From contig DEHM01000004.1 of assembly GCA_002351925.1 (NCBI GenBank), forward strand, positions 1 to 13,447: a stretch of 13,447 nucleotides of DNA, read 5' to 3'. Below are positions 1-6,653 of the stretch, piece after piece (positions within the stretch are counted from its first letter, which is position 1; each line of letters starts with the position of its first letter). This DNA is from Bacteroidales bacterium UBA2800 (GTDB taxonomy: Bacteria; Bacteroidota; Bacteroidia; Bacteroidales; Paludibacteraceae). The position numbers and the translations under genes were made by a program. The notes under the pieces are model-generated. The model did no database searches. It was not told the origin of the DNA and saw only the letters and a program-made list of their open reading frames with translations.

Positions 1-276
1 GTGCTGTTGGATATCAATGAGCACGGCACGATCCGTTTCAATGAACTGCATCGCGTCATTCCTGATATCAGCACGCGCGTATTAAGTAGTACGTTGCGCA
101 CGCTTGAAGCGGATGACCTCATCGTCCGCAAAGTTTATCCAGAGATTCCTCCTCGTGTGGAGTACAGTCTCACACCGATGGGCAAGGAACTGGTGCCTAT
201 TGTGCAGGAATTGACTGAATGGGCATCCAAGAACTTGCCGACGATCATGGAGCATCGTCAGCAGTTCGAGGAATAA
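1..276 (+). CDS. HxlR-family winged-helix transcriptional regulator, C-terminal part
   Basis: The reading frame is open from the first base and ends at TAA 274-276, giving 91 residues; the true start lies outside the window. The protein matches the second half of HxlR-type winged-helix regulators: an RFNEL segment, the recognition-helix region ISTRVLSSTLRTLEADDLI, and the wing with VYPEIPPRVEYSLT followed by a C-terminal helix. In this family the PxVEYxLT wing is highly characteristic. Such proteins are small dimeric DNA-binding regulators that often respond to redox or electrophile stress; the target cannot be told here. It is the only plus-strand gene and converges with the long minus-strand cassette, so it belongs to the flanking chromosome rather than to that cassette. 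The family call is firm; the function is open. Confidence 0.9.
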   Translation: MLLDINEHGTIRFNELHRVIPDISTRVLSSTLRTLEADDLIVRKVYPEIPPRVEYSLTPMGKELVPIVQELTEWASKNLPTIMEHRQQFEE

Positions 277-279
277 GCT

Positions 280-305
280 AATCCCGCGTTAGGAATTGGA
301 AGGGC
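280..305 (+). repeat. Direct repeat, copy A (left boundary of cassette)
   Basis: This 26-base sequence, beginning AATCCCGCGTTAGG and ending ATTGGAAGGGC, recurs in the same orientation at 8284-8309 with a single difference (A at 294 against G in the other copy). It starts three bases after the HxlR stop codon. The two copies bracket the AT-rich minus-strand cassette. It could be a recombination or duplication scar, or a dispersed intergenic repeat of this genome; both fit what is seen. Confidence 0.75.
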
Positions 306-361
306 ACAGCTGCTTGGTCAGGGCGAACAAACGTGACAGAAAAATGGGAGACCGTAGGTAA

Positions 362-400
362 GTATAAAAGAAAACCGCCGACTCATCACGAGCCAGCGGT
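362..400 (-). terminator. Rho-independent terminator ending the minus-strand cassette
   Basis: Read on the minus strand, an 11-bp stem (arms at 390-400 and 374-384, all pairs formed when two G-U pairs are allowed) with a 5-base loop is followed directly by TTTTCTTTTAT. It lies about 55 bases beyond the stop codon of the last minus-strand gene. Stem strength and the U-rich tract make it a good intrinsic terminator, and it marks the end of the transcription unit. Confidence 0.85.
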
Positions 401-453
401 CGCATGAAGTTACAATGATTGACTGCTTTGTGCACTATATAATGTTTGCAGTC

Positions 454-1059
454 TTAATACTCATCCGGACTAACAGAGGACTTAATAAGTTGCTTATGTC
501 CTGCAACTTGATTCTTCTTCAGCTGCTCTGCTTCGTCACTTATAAGAGTATTGTCTTCAAATCCGAAGTCAAATTGGCACTTGCCACCAATAAATGTCAT
601 AACTATCGCAGGCTTTTTCTGCATGTACCAACGTGCCATATTTGCATTCTCAATAGTAGGTTGCACTGTCCTCATACTCTTGTTATAGTACTCGGTCTTG
701 CCGTACTTCTGCTCAAACAACTTAATTATATTTGCCACTTGTGCGTCCTTAGGAGCATCATCGTTGAAATAGAACTCAACGTGAACTTTCGTCACGGTAC
801 GTGTAAGAACGGAAGCATCAAACCTTACAGTAGCGGGATAAGTCATATAAGTACCCTCAAAATTCCCACTATAAAGATAATACATCCTCTCCTCATTGAT
901 CTTCTTTTCAGACGCACGAACAACAAAGCCTTGCTGCTCCAACTGATTTATAAACTCGTCAGCAGAAGTCCCCACAGAAATTCCTAAAAATGCGGGCTGC
1001 TGACCTTGCGCAATGCAAAGAGTCATTAACGCAACAAATACACATAATAGCTTTTTCAT
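454..1059 (-). CDS. Secreted protein of unknown function, paralogue of its upstream neighbour
   Basis: A 201-residue protein. The N-terminus (MKKLLCVFVALMTLCIAQGQ) is a signal peptide with a probable signal peptidase I site before the Gln at 20 or 21; there is no lipobox, so export to the periplasm or beyond is expected. The mature part opens with a FLGISVGTSADEFINQL segment, has an aromatic central stretch (GTYMTYPATV), then a helix ending LFEQKYGK, and a charged tail. The gene at 1072-1692 has the same plan (VMGVPFGSTYEEFTSAF, GTFMTYQCSI, LLEEKYGK), so the two arose by duplication and may work together. Only 12 bases separate them and a strong terminator follows, so they are co-transcribed. 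I do not recognise a characterised family; the repeated layout resembles small envelope proteins common in Bacteroidales. Confidence 0.85.
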   Translation of the reverse strand: MKKLLCVFVALMTLCIAQGQQPAFLGISVGTSADEFINQLEQQGFVVRASEKKINEERMYYLYSGNFEGTYMTYPATVRFDASVLTRTVTKVHVEFYFNDDAPKDAQVANIIKLFEQKYGKTEYYNKSMRTVQPTIENANMARWYMQKKPAIVMTFIGGKCQFDFGFEDNTLISDEAEQLKKNQVAGHKQLIKSSVSPDEY

Positions 1060-1071
1060 ATCCTTCTAAAA

Positions 1072-1692
1072 TTAAATATCACTACCTGAAAGTTGATTTT
1101 GATTTTCAATAGCCTTTTGCTGATTCCGTAATTCTACCTCCTTCTGCAAAATGCCATTAAGGGCGTCGTCCCCTCCATAATAAAACACGCAATGCCCCTC
1201 TGATGCTCGATAGATAACTTCTAACTTGATATTATCAGGCAACTTCCAGAAAGCGACTTTGCCATCGTCTATTTCTTTAACTACAGTCCTTCCACTTCTA
1301 TTTGTAGCGAGTACTGCCTTTCCATATTTCTCTTCTAACAAGGAAATAATAGCGCGGTACTGCTGCTCCTGTGGAAGGTCTTTGTAGTTATCGTTCGAAC
1401 GATAAGGAAAATCAATTTTAATCTGATAGACTGTGTGAGACAAAATCGTAGCCCGCATTTCAATCGAGCACTGATAAGTCATGAATGTTCCGTAGATATT
1501 ATAGATCTCTACGAAGTCATTCTTTACGTACGACATCATGTTTCCGGAAAAGCCCTTTTCCTTGAAAGCAGATGTGAATTCCTCATAAGTGCTACCGAAT
1601 GGTACACCCATGACTTTAACTTCGGACTTTTGACCGAAGGCCGTCGCAACTCCGATACAGAGAAGCAAACAGAAAATGAATTTTCTTTTCAT
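1072..1692 (-). CDS. Secreted protein of unknown function, first of a paralogous pair
   Basis: A 206-residue protein beginning MKRKFIFCLLLCIGVATAFGQ, a signal peptide with likely cleavage before the Gln at 21. The mature chain shares with the next gene the order: small hydrophobic plus GVPFG motif near 30-35, GTFMTYQCSI near 68-77, alternating strands, and LLEEKYGK near 118-125. The C-terminal 30 residues are rich in Gln, Asn and Glu and probably disordered. The gene lies 49 bases after the stop of the 212-residue gene, a gap that holds a short inverted repeat, so it may have its own expression control or simply continue the operon. No enzymatic motif is visible. Confidence 0.85.
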   Translation of the reverse strand: MKRKFIFCLLLCIGVATAFGQKSEVKVMGVPFGSTYEEFTSAFKEKGFSGNMMSYVKNDFVEIYNIYGTFMTYQCSIEMRATILSHTVYQIKIDFPYRSNDNYKDLPQEQQYRAIISLLEEKYGKAVLATNRSGRTVVKEIDDGKVAFWKLPDNIKLEVIYRASEGHCVFYYGGDDALNGILQKEVELRNQQKAIENQNQLSGSDI

Positions 1693-1721
1693 GTCTTTAA
1701 AGCTTTAACTATTTATATTTA

Positions 1722-1738
1722 AGTGCACAAATTGCACT
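1722..1738. repeat. Short interrupted palindrome before the secreted pair
   Basis: AGTGCA, a 5-base spacer, then TGCACT form a perfect 6-bp inverted repeat in the gap between the 212-residue gene and the first secreted-protein gene. It could be an operator, or a weak hairpin terminator since the minus-strand sequence after it is A/T rich. No clear promoter box accompanies it, so its role is uncertain. Confidence 0.4.
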
Positions 1739-1741
1739 CCA

Positions 1742-2380
1742 TCAATAGGAATGAGAATCCTCAATTTTAATATTAATTTCTTCAACAAATTCTCGGCAAA
1801 AGATAAAATCGGTAAGAGCAAAGTTTGTATGGTCAAAGAGTTGATGAAATTGCCGAATTATGTGAAGATCTTTGGTTAATTCTCTATCCAGACCCTCATT
1901 CCAATTTGGTGGTGGACAATCCATACCAATAAACGAATCAAACGATTGATTCAAACCGTCAGGAAGTCCTAGAGGAAAAGGAATACCATTATCGTAAATA
2001 CGGTTCCAACCGGAATCACATATAGCATCAAAAAAGCCTTGCCTATCCTCACCTTGGAAAGGGTGTAATGATGGATATTTATAAGCGAGATAGCACTTAG
2101 CGGTTAGTTCAATACCCGGTTGGATTGCAGATATCTGATGGTAAAGTTCATGCGCACGGTCGTACATATGTTTGAGCGCTTCACGGAGCGCGGCATTAAA
2201 GGCTATGATGTGCGGCAGAAGTTCTTCTTGAGACTCGTGTGTTAGTGCCTGGTCGTTCAATAAGCGTCTGCGAATGTCAAGCAAACATTCACTTCGAGGA
2301 TAGCCACATGCATCCGTGTCATAAATGCGAGTAATTTCCCTCTCTATATGTTGGAGGGCGGGATCATCAAAGCGTATCAT
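1742..2380 (-). CDS. Cassette protein of unknown function (212 aa)
   Basis: A soluble, acidic protein without signal peptide or membrane segment. The first half looks helical (ESQEELLPHIIAFNAALREALKHMYDRAHELYHQI). The middle holds an aromatic stretch around residues 100-130 with YPSLHPFQGEDRQGFFDAI. The C-terminal part contains LHIIRQFHQLFDHTNFALTD and ends with a FVEEINIKIE strand. Its ATG overlaps the TGA-side of the preceding gene by four bases (2377-2380), so the two are translationally coupled and the products probably work together. I recall similar His/Asp-containing C-termini in uncharacterised Bacteroidales proteins but cannot name a family. No nuclease, protease or nucleotide-binding motif stands out. 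Confidence 0.8.
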   Translation of the reverse strand: MIRFDDPALQHIEREITRIYDTDACGYPRSECLLDIRRRLLNDQALTHESQEELLPHIIAFNAALREALKHMYDRAHELYHQISAIQPGIELTAKCYLAYKYPSLHPFQGEDRQGFFDAICDSGWNRIYDNGIPFPLGLPDGLNQSFDSFIGMDCPPPNWNEGLDRELTKDLHIIRQFHQLFDHTNFALTDFIFCREFVEEINIKIEDSHSY

Positions 2381-2643
2381 TGTTTCATCCTTTCTAATCG
2401 TTTGCGCTCTGATGCGATTTCTTCCGGAGTAAGAATCACATCATAAAGCGAGATGTGTGTGAACATTGTGGCTATCTCCGGCGTACAATGCGTGAGTTCG
2501 CAAAACTCCTGATAAGGCGGGACTTCTGTGGCACATTCTTCGCTAAGGAGAAGAGCCATTTTACTTCGGATCTTAATATCCGACATGAATAATTCTTTAA
2601 GACGCAGCAATTCAAGCTGGTCGTTGATTTGTTGTCGGGTCAT
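2377..2643 (-). CDS. Small helical cassette protein related to the N-terminus of the LRR protein
   Basis: An 88-residue, mostly helical, charged protein. The chosen ATG (2641-2643) lies one base after the TAA of the upstream gene (TAATATG), a typical stop-restart arrangement; an ATG nine bases earlier (2652), overlapping the upstream gene, is an equally open alternative. The segment QLELLRLKELFMSD...IRSKMALLL aligns without gaps to QIELLNLKERIVNN...LRQRLTQML of the LRR protein at 4649-5422, suggesting a shared N-terminal domain. It is sandwiched and coupled between the DnaB-like gene and the 212-residue gene. An adaptor or partner role is plausible but only inferred; no known family is recognised. 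Confidence 0.75.
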   Translation of the reverse strand: MTRQQINDQLELLRLKELFMSDIKIRSKMALLLSEECATEVPPYQEFCELTHCTPEIATMFTHISLYDVILTPEEIASERKRLERMKQ

Positions 2644-2644
2644 A

Positions 2645-3310
2645 TTACACATATTTTATAGATTCTTTTCCTACGTAAATTTCAAAGGGTATTTCCGGCA
2701 GTTTTACACCATCTGAAAAGATATTGGCATCAGCACGTACGGGTTTTGGAACTCTTTCTTGGCTCGAATGAAATATAATCATCTTGTCAATATATTCACT
2801 GTCTGCTATTGGTTGCAAGAGTACCTTATTCGGATACAATTCTGTGAAAGCGATAACAGGTATTTTATACTCTTTCGCAATCATTTTGAGCAGGTAAAGA
2901 TTGGCTGCGACGCACATCCCCTGCGAAGAGCAAAGAAAGTCCGTCCGGATTTTAATCAAATTATCCACAAGTAGCACCTGCAAGATCTTCTTGTCTCGGT
3001 ATACAATGCGCTGCAAAGTATCTTGAATTAGCGAATACGTCGTAATGGGCTGGTGCTCTAACCACAAAGAGAGTTTGCCTGCAGACGAGGCATTACATGC
3101 ACGATAGCTTTCTCTCAACGCGTCAGTCATGTCGGATCGGTTGTAGTCAAGCGATATCAACGCGAGACCTGATTGTTGCGTCAGCAAGCCAACTGCAACA
3201 TTAGCAATAAACTTGATGCGTTTGACACGAGCAGTGCAACCTATACAATAAAGATTCCCGCTTTCTAGACTGCCCCACATACAGTCCAATGTATCAATAC
3301 CTGTTTTCAT
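2645..3310 (-). CDS. DnaB/RecA-fold ATPase-like protein with degenerate P-loop
   Basis: A 221-residue protein that follows the C-terminal motor domain of DnaB-type (SF4) helicases from end to end: TGIDTLDCMWGSLESGNLYCIG at 3-24 matches the T-G-[FIL]-x-x-LD...G-L-x-x-G-[DN]-L entry, then the P-loop position, a SLDYN segment where DnaB has SLEM, LLVDNL as Walker B, and YLLKMIAKEYKIPVIAFTEL where DnaB has LKALAKELNVPVIALSQL. At the P-loop the sequence is GCTARVKR rather than GxxxxGKT/S: the Lys is kept, but the Gly becomes Val and the Thr becomes Arg, so normal ATP hydrolysis is unlikely. The ATG at 3308-3310 is two bases after the FtsK-like stop and is preceded by an AAAAGGGG ribosome-binding site; an upstream ATG at 3334 would overlap that gene. 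It may act as a non-catalytic partner of the adjacent FtsK motor. Family call by inspection only. Confidence 0.75.
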   Translation of the reverse strand: MKTGIDTLDCMWGSLESGNLYCIGCTARVKRIKFIANVAVGLLTQQSGLALISLDYNRSDMTDALRESYRACNASSAGKLSLWLEHQPITTYSLIQDTLQRIVYRDKKILQVLLVDNLIKIRTDFLCSSQGMCVAANLYLLKMIAKEYKIPVIAFTELYPNKVLLQPIADSEYIDKMIIFHSSQERVPKPVRADANIFSDGVKLPEIPFEIYVGKESIKYV

Positions 3311-3312
3311 TT

Positions 3313-4629
3313 CTATTCCCCTTTTACTTGACAATCATCATCAGCAACCGGTAACTCATAATGCTTCCCATCCAAATTCTGCGAGGCCATATGATTAACG
3401 ACAGCCTCTATCTCGCAATCTTCCACATAGGCACATTGCAATCGAACCACATTTAACCCATCAGAATAGAGTGCATCGCCTCTTCCGATCAGTTCTTCAG
3501 CGCCTTTGGCGTCCATTACTGTTCGTGAGTCAATAGCGCTCTGCGTCCGAAGAGCAATACGCGTTGGGAAATTTGCTTTGATAATACCCGTTACAACTCT
3601 AACCGAAGGGCGCTGGGTCGTGAGAATCATATGCAACCCCACACCTCTTCCTAACTGAGAAACGCGCGCAATAGGAGTTTCTATTTTCTTGCCACCTTGT
3701 ATCATAAAATCTCCATATTCTTCAATAATTGTCACAATATATGGCAAGTAATGATGGTGTAAGCCTTCTTGGATTTCTTTATTGACGTCCAACAGACCGG
3801 CGTTGAACTTTTCATTATACTCCTCTATGCCTCTGGCTCCTGCGTCCATCAACAAAGCGTAGCGATTTTCTTGTTCTTTGACTAGCGAATTAAGCGTTTT
3901 GACCGCAGTCTCACAATCTGTTACGATAGCATTGTCATCGTTAGTTCCCTCAATAGAGGCTAAGAACCATTTTGCTAAAGGAGCGAATTTTGTAAACTCC
4001 GCACAAGTCGGATCCATCAATACAAATTGAAGTTCAGAAGGACTTTTTTTGAATAGAAGCGAGAGCATGATATCATATATTGCTACCGACTTTCCTGTTC
4101 CGGTTGCCCCTGCAATTAGCAAGTGTCGTGCCTCTGCTAGGTCGAATGTGAACACGTCGTTATCCACCGTACGACCAAGGACAATCGGAAGGCTGTATTG
4201 CGTATCTATAAATTTCTTAGACGCAAAAACAGAATGAGCAGAAACGCACTGGAAATGTTCATTGGCAACTTCAATACCGATTGAACTTTTTTCTGGAATC
4301 GGGCAAATGAGTCTGACTCCAATAACGCCCAATGTAAGCATTAACTCGCACTCGATTTTCTTAACCTTTGCTAAGCGAGTACCCGATTTTAATACCATCT
4401 CATAAAAAGTGAAGGCATAACCAACAGTTGCTTTGATTGACACTACGTCAAAGCCATAAAATCTCAAAGTAGAGACAATTTTTGAAGCAGTCGTAAGGCA
4501 CTCGTCTTGGTCAACCACCGGAGATGACTCATTCGCTTTCTCATGAAGCAGTTCCACAGTCTGGAGATTGCAATAACCATGGAGAGTACCTTCATTTCGC
4601 GGCTCTTCTATACTAAACTCAAAATCCAT
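3313..4629 (-). CDS. Soluble FtsK/SpoIIIE-type DNA translocase motor
   Basis: A 438-residue hexameric-motor-type ATPase. Residues about 45-125 match the FtsK alpha domain (ending CPIPEKSSIGIEVAN), and 140-415 the RecA-fold beta domain: Walker A GATGTGKS at 174-181, VLMDPTCAEF at 203-212, Walker B region YIVTIIEEYGDF at 297-308, LTTQRPSVRVVTGIIKANFP at 336-355 and GAEELIGRGDALY at 376-388. Chromosomal FtsK has N-terminal membrane segments and a C-terminal winged-helix gamma domain that reads KOPS and contacts XerD; both are missing here, with only a short acidic tail. The usual Walker B Asp-Glu is Glu-Glu (303-304). So this is an accessory, cytosolic DNA pump, not the cell-division FtsK. It is followed by the DnaB-like gene within two bases, suggesting a joint complex. 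Substrate unknown; motor family call is strong. Confidence 0.93.
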   Translation of the reverse strand: MDFEFSIEEPRNEGTLHGYCNLQTVELLHEKANESSPVVDQDECLTTASKIVSTLRFYGFDVVSIKATVGYAFTFYEMVLKSGTRLAKVKKIECELMLTLGVIGVRLICPIPEKSSIGIEVANEHFQCVSAHSVFASKKFIDTQYSLPIVLGRTVDNDVFTFDLAEARHLLIAGATGTGKSVAIYDIMLSLLFKKSPSELQFVLMDPTCAEFTKFAPLAKWFLASIEGTNDDNAIVTDCETAVKTLNSLVKEQENRYALLMDAGARGIEEYNEKFNAGLLDVNKEIQEGLHHHYLPYIVTIIEEYGDFMIQGGKKIETPIARVSQLGRGVGLHMILTTQRPSVRVVTGIIKANFPTRIALRTQSAIDSRTVMDAKGAEELIGRGDALYSDGLNVVRLQCAYVEDCEIEAVVNHMASQNLDGKHYELPVADDDCQVKGE

Positions 4630-4648
4630 AATACACTATATTTTAATA

Positions 4649-5422
4649 TTATACGTTTTTAATTATCCAACCTATTTGCTTGGCTTGCCAACGAAGATCG
4701 CCGGTGATACTTGCGTCGGTGAGAATCTGCGGCTCGGTGTCAAAGAGGTTTTCAATGGAAAGGTTGCAAAGCGATTGCAACATCTTGCCGATAGCCTCGA
4801 TTGGTAAGCAATTTGTGTGCAGGTCTATATCGCGCAGTTTAGGCATTGACTGGCAGAGGCGCATTTTGGCAAGCTGATTGATGCTAACATCCAAGCGAGT
4901 TAGGTTCGGACAATTGACTAAGTAACACTCCGTCAAGCGTTGGCCGGTACATACCAGTTCTTCCACGTTGCCGAAGATATATATTGGCAGGTTCGTGTCG
5001 TGTGAGATCTGGATGGTCTCGGATGCCTTCTTGTTATTTACAACAACGGAAACCGGTGTCGCCTTGCGAGCCGTTGCTATTGTAAGAGGTTTGCGAGAGA
5101 TAGTGGTTAGTTCAACGACCGCATTGGGGCTATTAAGTATGATAACCGCTTTGCGTTTTGGATGGCGCAGCATGTCTTCTTTCTCCTCGTTAAACACTTC
5201 GGCACGCAAGGCTGTGAAATCACGAGTGGAATAATATAACTCACTCAAAGCCATGTCCTTCAAGTGCCGGACAATACTATAGTCGGAGCCAAGCTCCTCA
5301 CTAAACTCGCGCCAACCTTTACTCTGTCCAAGCATTTGCGTCAGCCGTTGGCGCAAAGCCGGATTGTTGACGATACGCTCTTTCAAGTTGAGCAGTTCAA
5401 TTTGTTGCGGATAGCTAATCAT
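4649..5422 (-). CDS. Leucine-rich-repeat cassette protein
   Basis: A 257-residue soluble protein. Residues 1-85 are helical and charged and resemble the small protein at 2377-2643. Residues 90-150 form a strand-rich region with many Val/Ile/Thr. From about 155 to 215 short leucine-rich repeats are visible, with an LTRLDVSINQL unit and an LRDIDLHTNCL unit matching LxxLxLxxNxL. LRRs generally bind proteins, so a recognition or scaffolding role is likely. The ATG (5420-5422) lies directly after the T-rich tract of a terminator-like hairpin, and a promoter sits just before that, making this the first gene of a second transcription unit (LRR, FtsK-like, DnaB-like, two unknowns). No signal peptide, so it is cytosolic. 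The exact family is not recognised. Confidence 0.8.
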   Translation of the reverse strand: MISYPQQIELLNLKERIVNNPALRQRLTQMLGQSKGWREFSEELGSDYSIVRHLKDMALSELYYSTRDFTALRAEVFNEEKEDMLRHPKRKAVIILNSPNAVVELTTISRKPLTIATARKATPVSVVVNNKKASETIQISHDTNLPIYIFGNVEELVCTGQRLTECYLVNCPNLTRLDVSINQLAKMRLCQSMPKLRDIDLHTNCLPIEAIGKMLQSLCNLSIENLFDTEPQILTDASITGDLRWQAKQIGWIIKNV

Positions 5423-5461
5423 AACAATAAAAAATGCAGCGTGACTTTCGAATCACGCTGC
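5423..5461 (-). terminator. Terminator-like hairpin abutting the LRR start codon
   Basis: A perfect 9-bp inverted repeat (GCAGCGTGA at 5436-5444 and TCACGCTGC at 5453-5461) with an 8-base loop is followed on the minus strand by ATTTTTTATTGTT and then the LRR start codon. For transcripts arriving from the upstream genes this is a good intrinsic terminator. Its upstream arm overlaps the end of a promoter (5461-5468), so transcripts starting at that promoter would lack much of the arm and could escape it. Confidence 0.7.
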
Positions 5462-5488
5462 AAAATTACTGCTCCGCTCGTTCACAAA
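5461..5488 (-). promoter_or_regulatory. Internal cassette promoter P2, near copy of the WYL-gene promoter
   Basis: On the minus strand TAATTTTG (5468 to 5461) fits the Bacteroidota -7 box TAnnTTTG, preceded 16 bases earlier by TTTG (5488 to 5485). The context is shared ungapped with the promoter before the WYL gene: CTCT, five variable bases, TTTGTG, then AGCAGTAATTTTGCA, one variable base and CGTGA. The spacing is shorter than the usual 19, so TTTGTG may be a regulator site instead of, or as well as, the -33 box. Confidence 0.65.
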
Positions 5489-5515
5489 ATAGCAGAGGGC
5501 AAAGAAAAAATCATT

Positions 5516-5749
5516 TTATGAGATTTTTTCCGACTCAAGATGGCTCGTTGAGATCAAACCGGCTTTCAAAAGGTCAACGCCGTACTTGCTGACGAACAAA
5601 TTGTTGATCTTGGGTTTGTTCTCACTTACGTTTGATCTTAATGGGTCAGACATTGATACAGGAGTGGGCATCTCGACGAACATCCCTTTCTCCAAGCGGA
5701 TTCCGTTCACGGTTCCGCTGCTCTTAACTGAAATTCTCCAAAGTGCCAT
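5516..5749 (-). CDS. Small basic-start protein, DUF6140-like
   Basis: A 77-residue protein beginning MALWRISVKSSGTVNGIRLEKGMFVEM. This opening (alternating strand, TVNGIRLEKGM, then a FVSKYGVDLLKAG segment at about 52-64 and a short tail) matches from memory a family of small Bacteroidales proteins labelled DUF6140; I cannot confirm the number. The shape suggests a compact beta domain followed by a helix. It follows the UDG-like gene by 20 bases and is the last gene of the first transcription unit, just before the terminator-like hairpin. Function unknown. Members of this group are usually found in accessory clusters, which fits the setting. Confidence 0.75.
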   Translation of the reverse strand: MALWRISVKSSGTVNGIRLEKGMFVEMPTPVSMSDPLRSNVSENKPKINNLFVSKYGVDLLKAGLISTSHLESEKIS

Positions 5750-5769
5750 AGTGATTGATATTTAATAGG

Positions 5770-6624
5770 TTAACGATGTGAATTTGTAAAGCCAGGATGA
5801 GCTTTTAGAAACTCATAATAAGCTGAAATCAAAATATCATAATTAAACTGAGGAGCGCTCAGATGATATGAATTAATGGCAATTTTATTTTTCTTACTAT
5901 CATAATATATTTCTTCTCCGCCTTCTTCTACTTGCCTAAAATTATACCCTATATCATTTAGGAAATTAAGAATAATATTGCCGGAATCTTTTATGTTTTT
6001 AGAGTATCCGCAGCAAACAAATATGTCAGCATCCAGATTTTTGATCTGTTTTTCCAAAAACGCACTATCTTCTTTGATCGCATTTTGAAGAACATTATTA
6101 TGGCAAGTTTCACCACCTCCTTCTTTCTTACAATTTATGCGAGCAAAAATTTGTTCATCTGCAAACTGCAAAGCATCAGTCCATGTAATATCGTTATAAT
6201 CCATCTTTCCATTAACTAAATTTGTATGGAGTAGACCATATAATAAACATGCTTCATTCCTATAGAATGGACTATATGAAATATAAATAGGAGCTTCTGT
6301 GTTATGTAAATAAAAAGTTTCCGTTCTTACATCCCATGCAGGAATAGAATATTCATACAAATTCTCATCTTTCGAGAGAAATAATACTCTTAACGGAGCA
6401 TGAGACCATTCATTATTTTCCTTTCCCGTTTCGCTTTGCTGTCTTCTCCATTCGCCTTTATCATCCTTGTCAATCTTACCCTTATTCATTATGCCATCGT
6501 CGGCAAATAATTTATCTAAGTCCCAACCCTTATAAGTCTCATCGCATTGTTTCTCTTTTACAAACTTAGCACGCCACTCGTCAAGAATGTCTTGGTTCAG
6601 TTTTACAAAATCTTTCTTTTCCAT
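5770..6624 (-). CDS. Uracil-DNA-glycosylase-superfamily-like protein
   Basis: A 284-residue cytosolic protein, the most AT-rich gene of the window. Three segments are placed as in the uracil-DNA glycosylase fold: RVLFLSKDEN at 79-88 (where UDGs have the strand leading to the GQDP-type loop), LDADIFVCCGY at 197-207 (the buried strand ending in a turn, as in KPKVIVALG), and INSYHLSAP at 250-258 (where UDGs carry HPS). Between them IFARINCKKEGGG at 159-171 resembles a conserved Asn/Lys segment seen in uncharacterised UDG-like proteins. The catalytic first motif is not canonical, so removal of uracil cannot be claimed; it may recognise another modified base or bind without cutting. It lies between the 200-residue gene and the small DUF6140-like gene with short gaps on both sides, as part of the WYL-led unit. 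Fold assignment is inference from motifs. Confidence 0.6.
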   Translation of the reverse strand: MEKKDFVKLNQDILDEWRAKFVKEKQCDETYKGWDLDKLFADDGIMNKGKIDKDDKGEWRRQQSETGKENNEWSHAPLRVLFLSKDENLYEYSIPAWDVRTETFYLHNTEAPIYISYSPFYRNEACLLYGLLHTNLVNGKMDYNDITWTDALQFADEQIFARINCKKEGGGETCHNNVLQNAIKEDSAFLEKQIKNLDADIFVCCGYSKNIKDSGNIILNFLNDIGYNFRQVEEGGEEIYYDSKKNKIAINSYHLSAPQFNYDILISAYYEFLKAHPGFTNSHR

Positions 6625-6653
6625 AATAATTAGAATTTATCTGGTTAAACAAT

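Noticed and set aside
3313..4629. The housekeeping cell-division FtsK
   Set aside because: There are no N-terminal membrane helices and no C-terminal winged-helix gamma domain, and the gene lies in an accessory operon.
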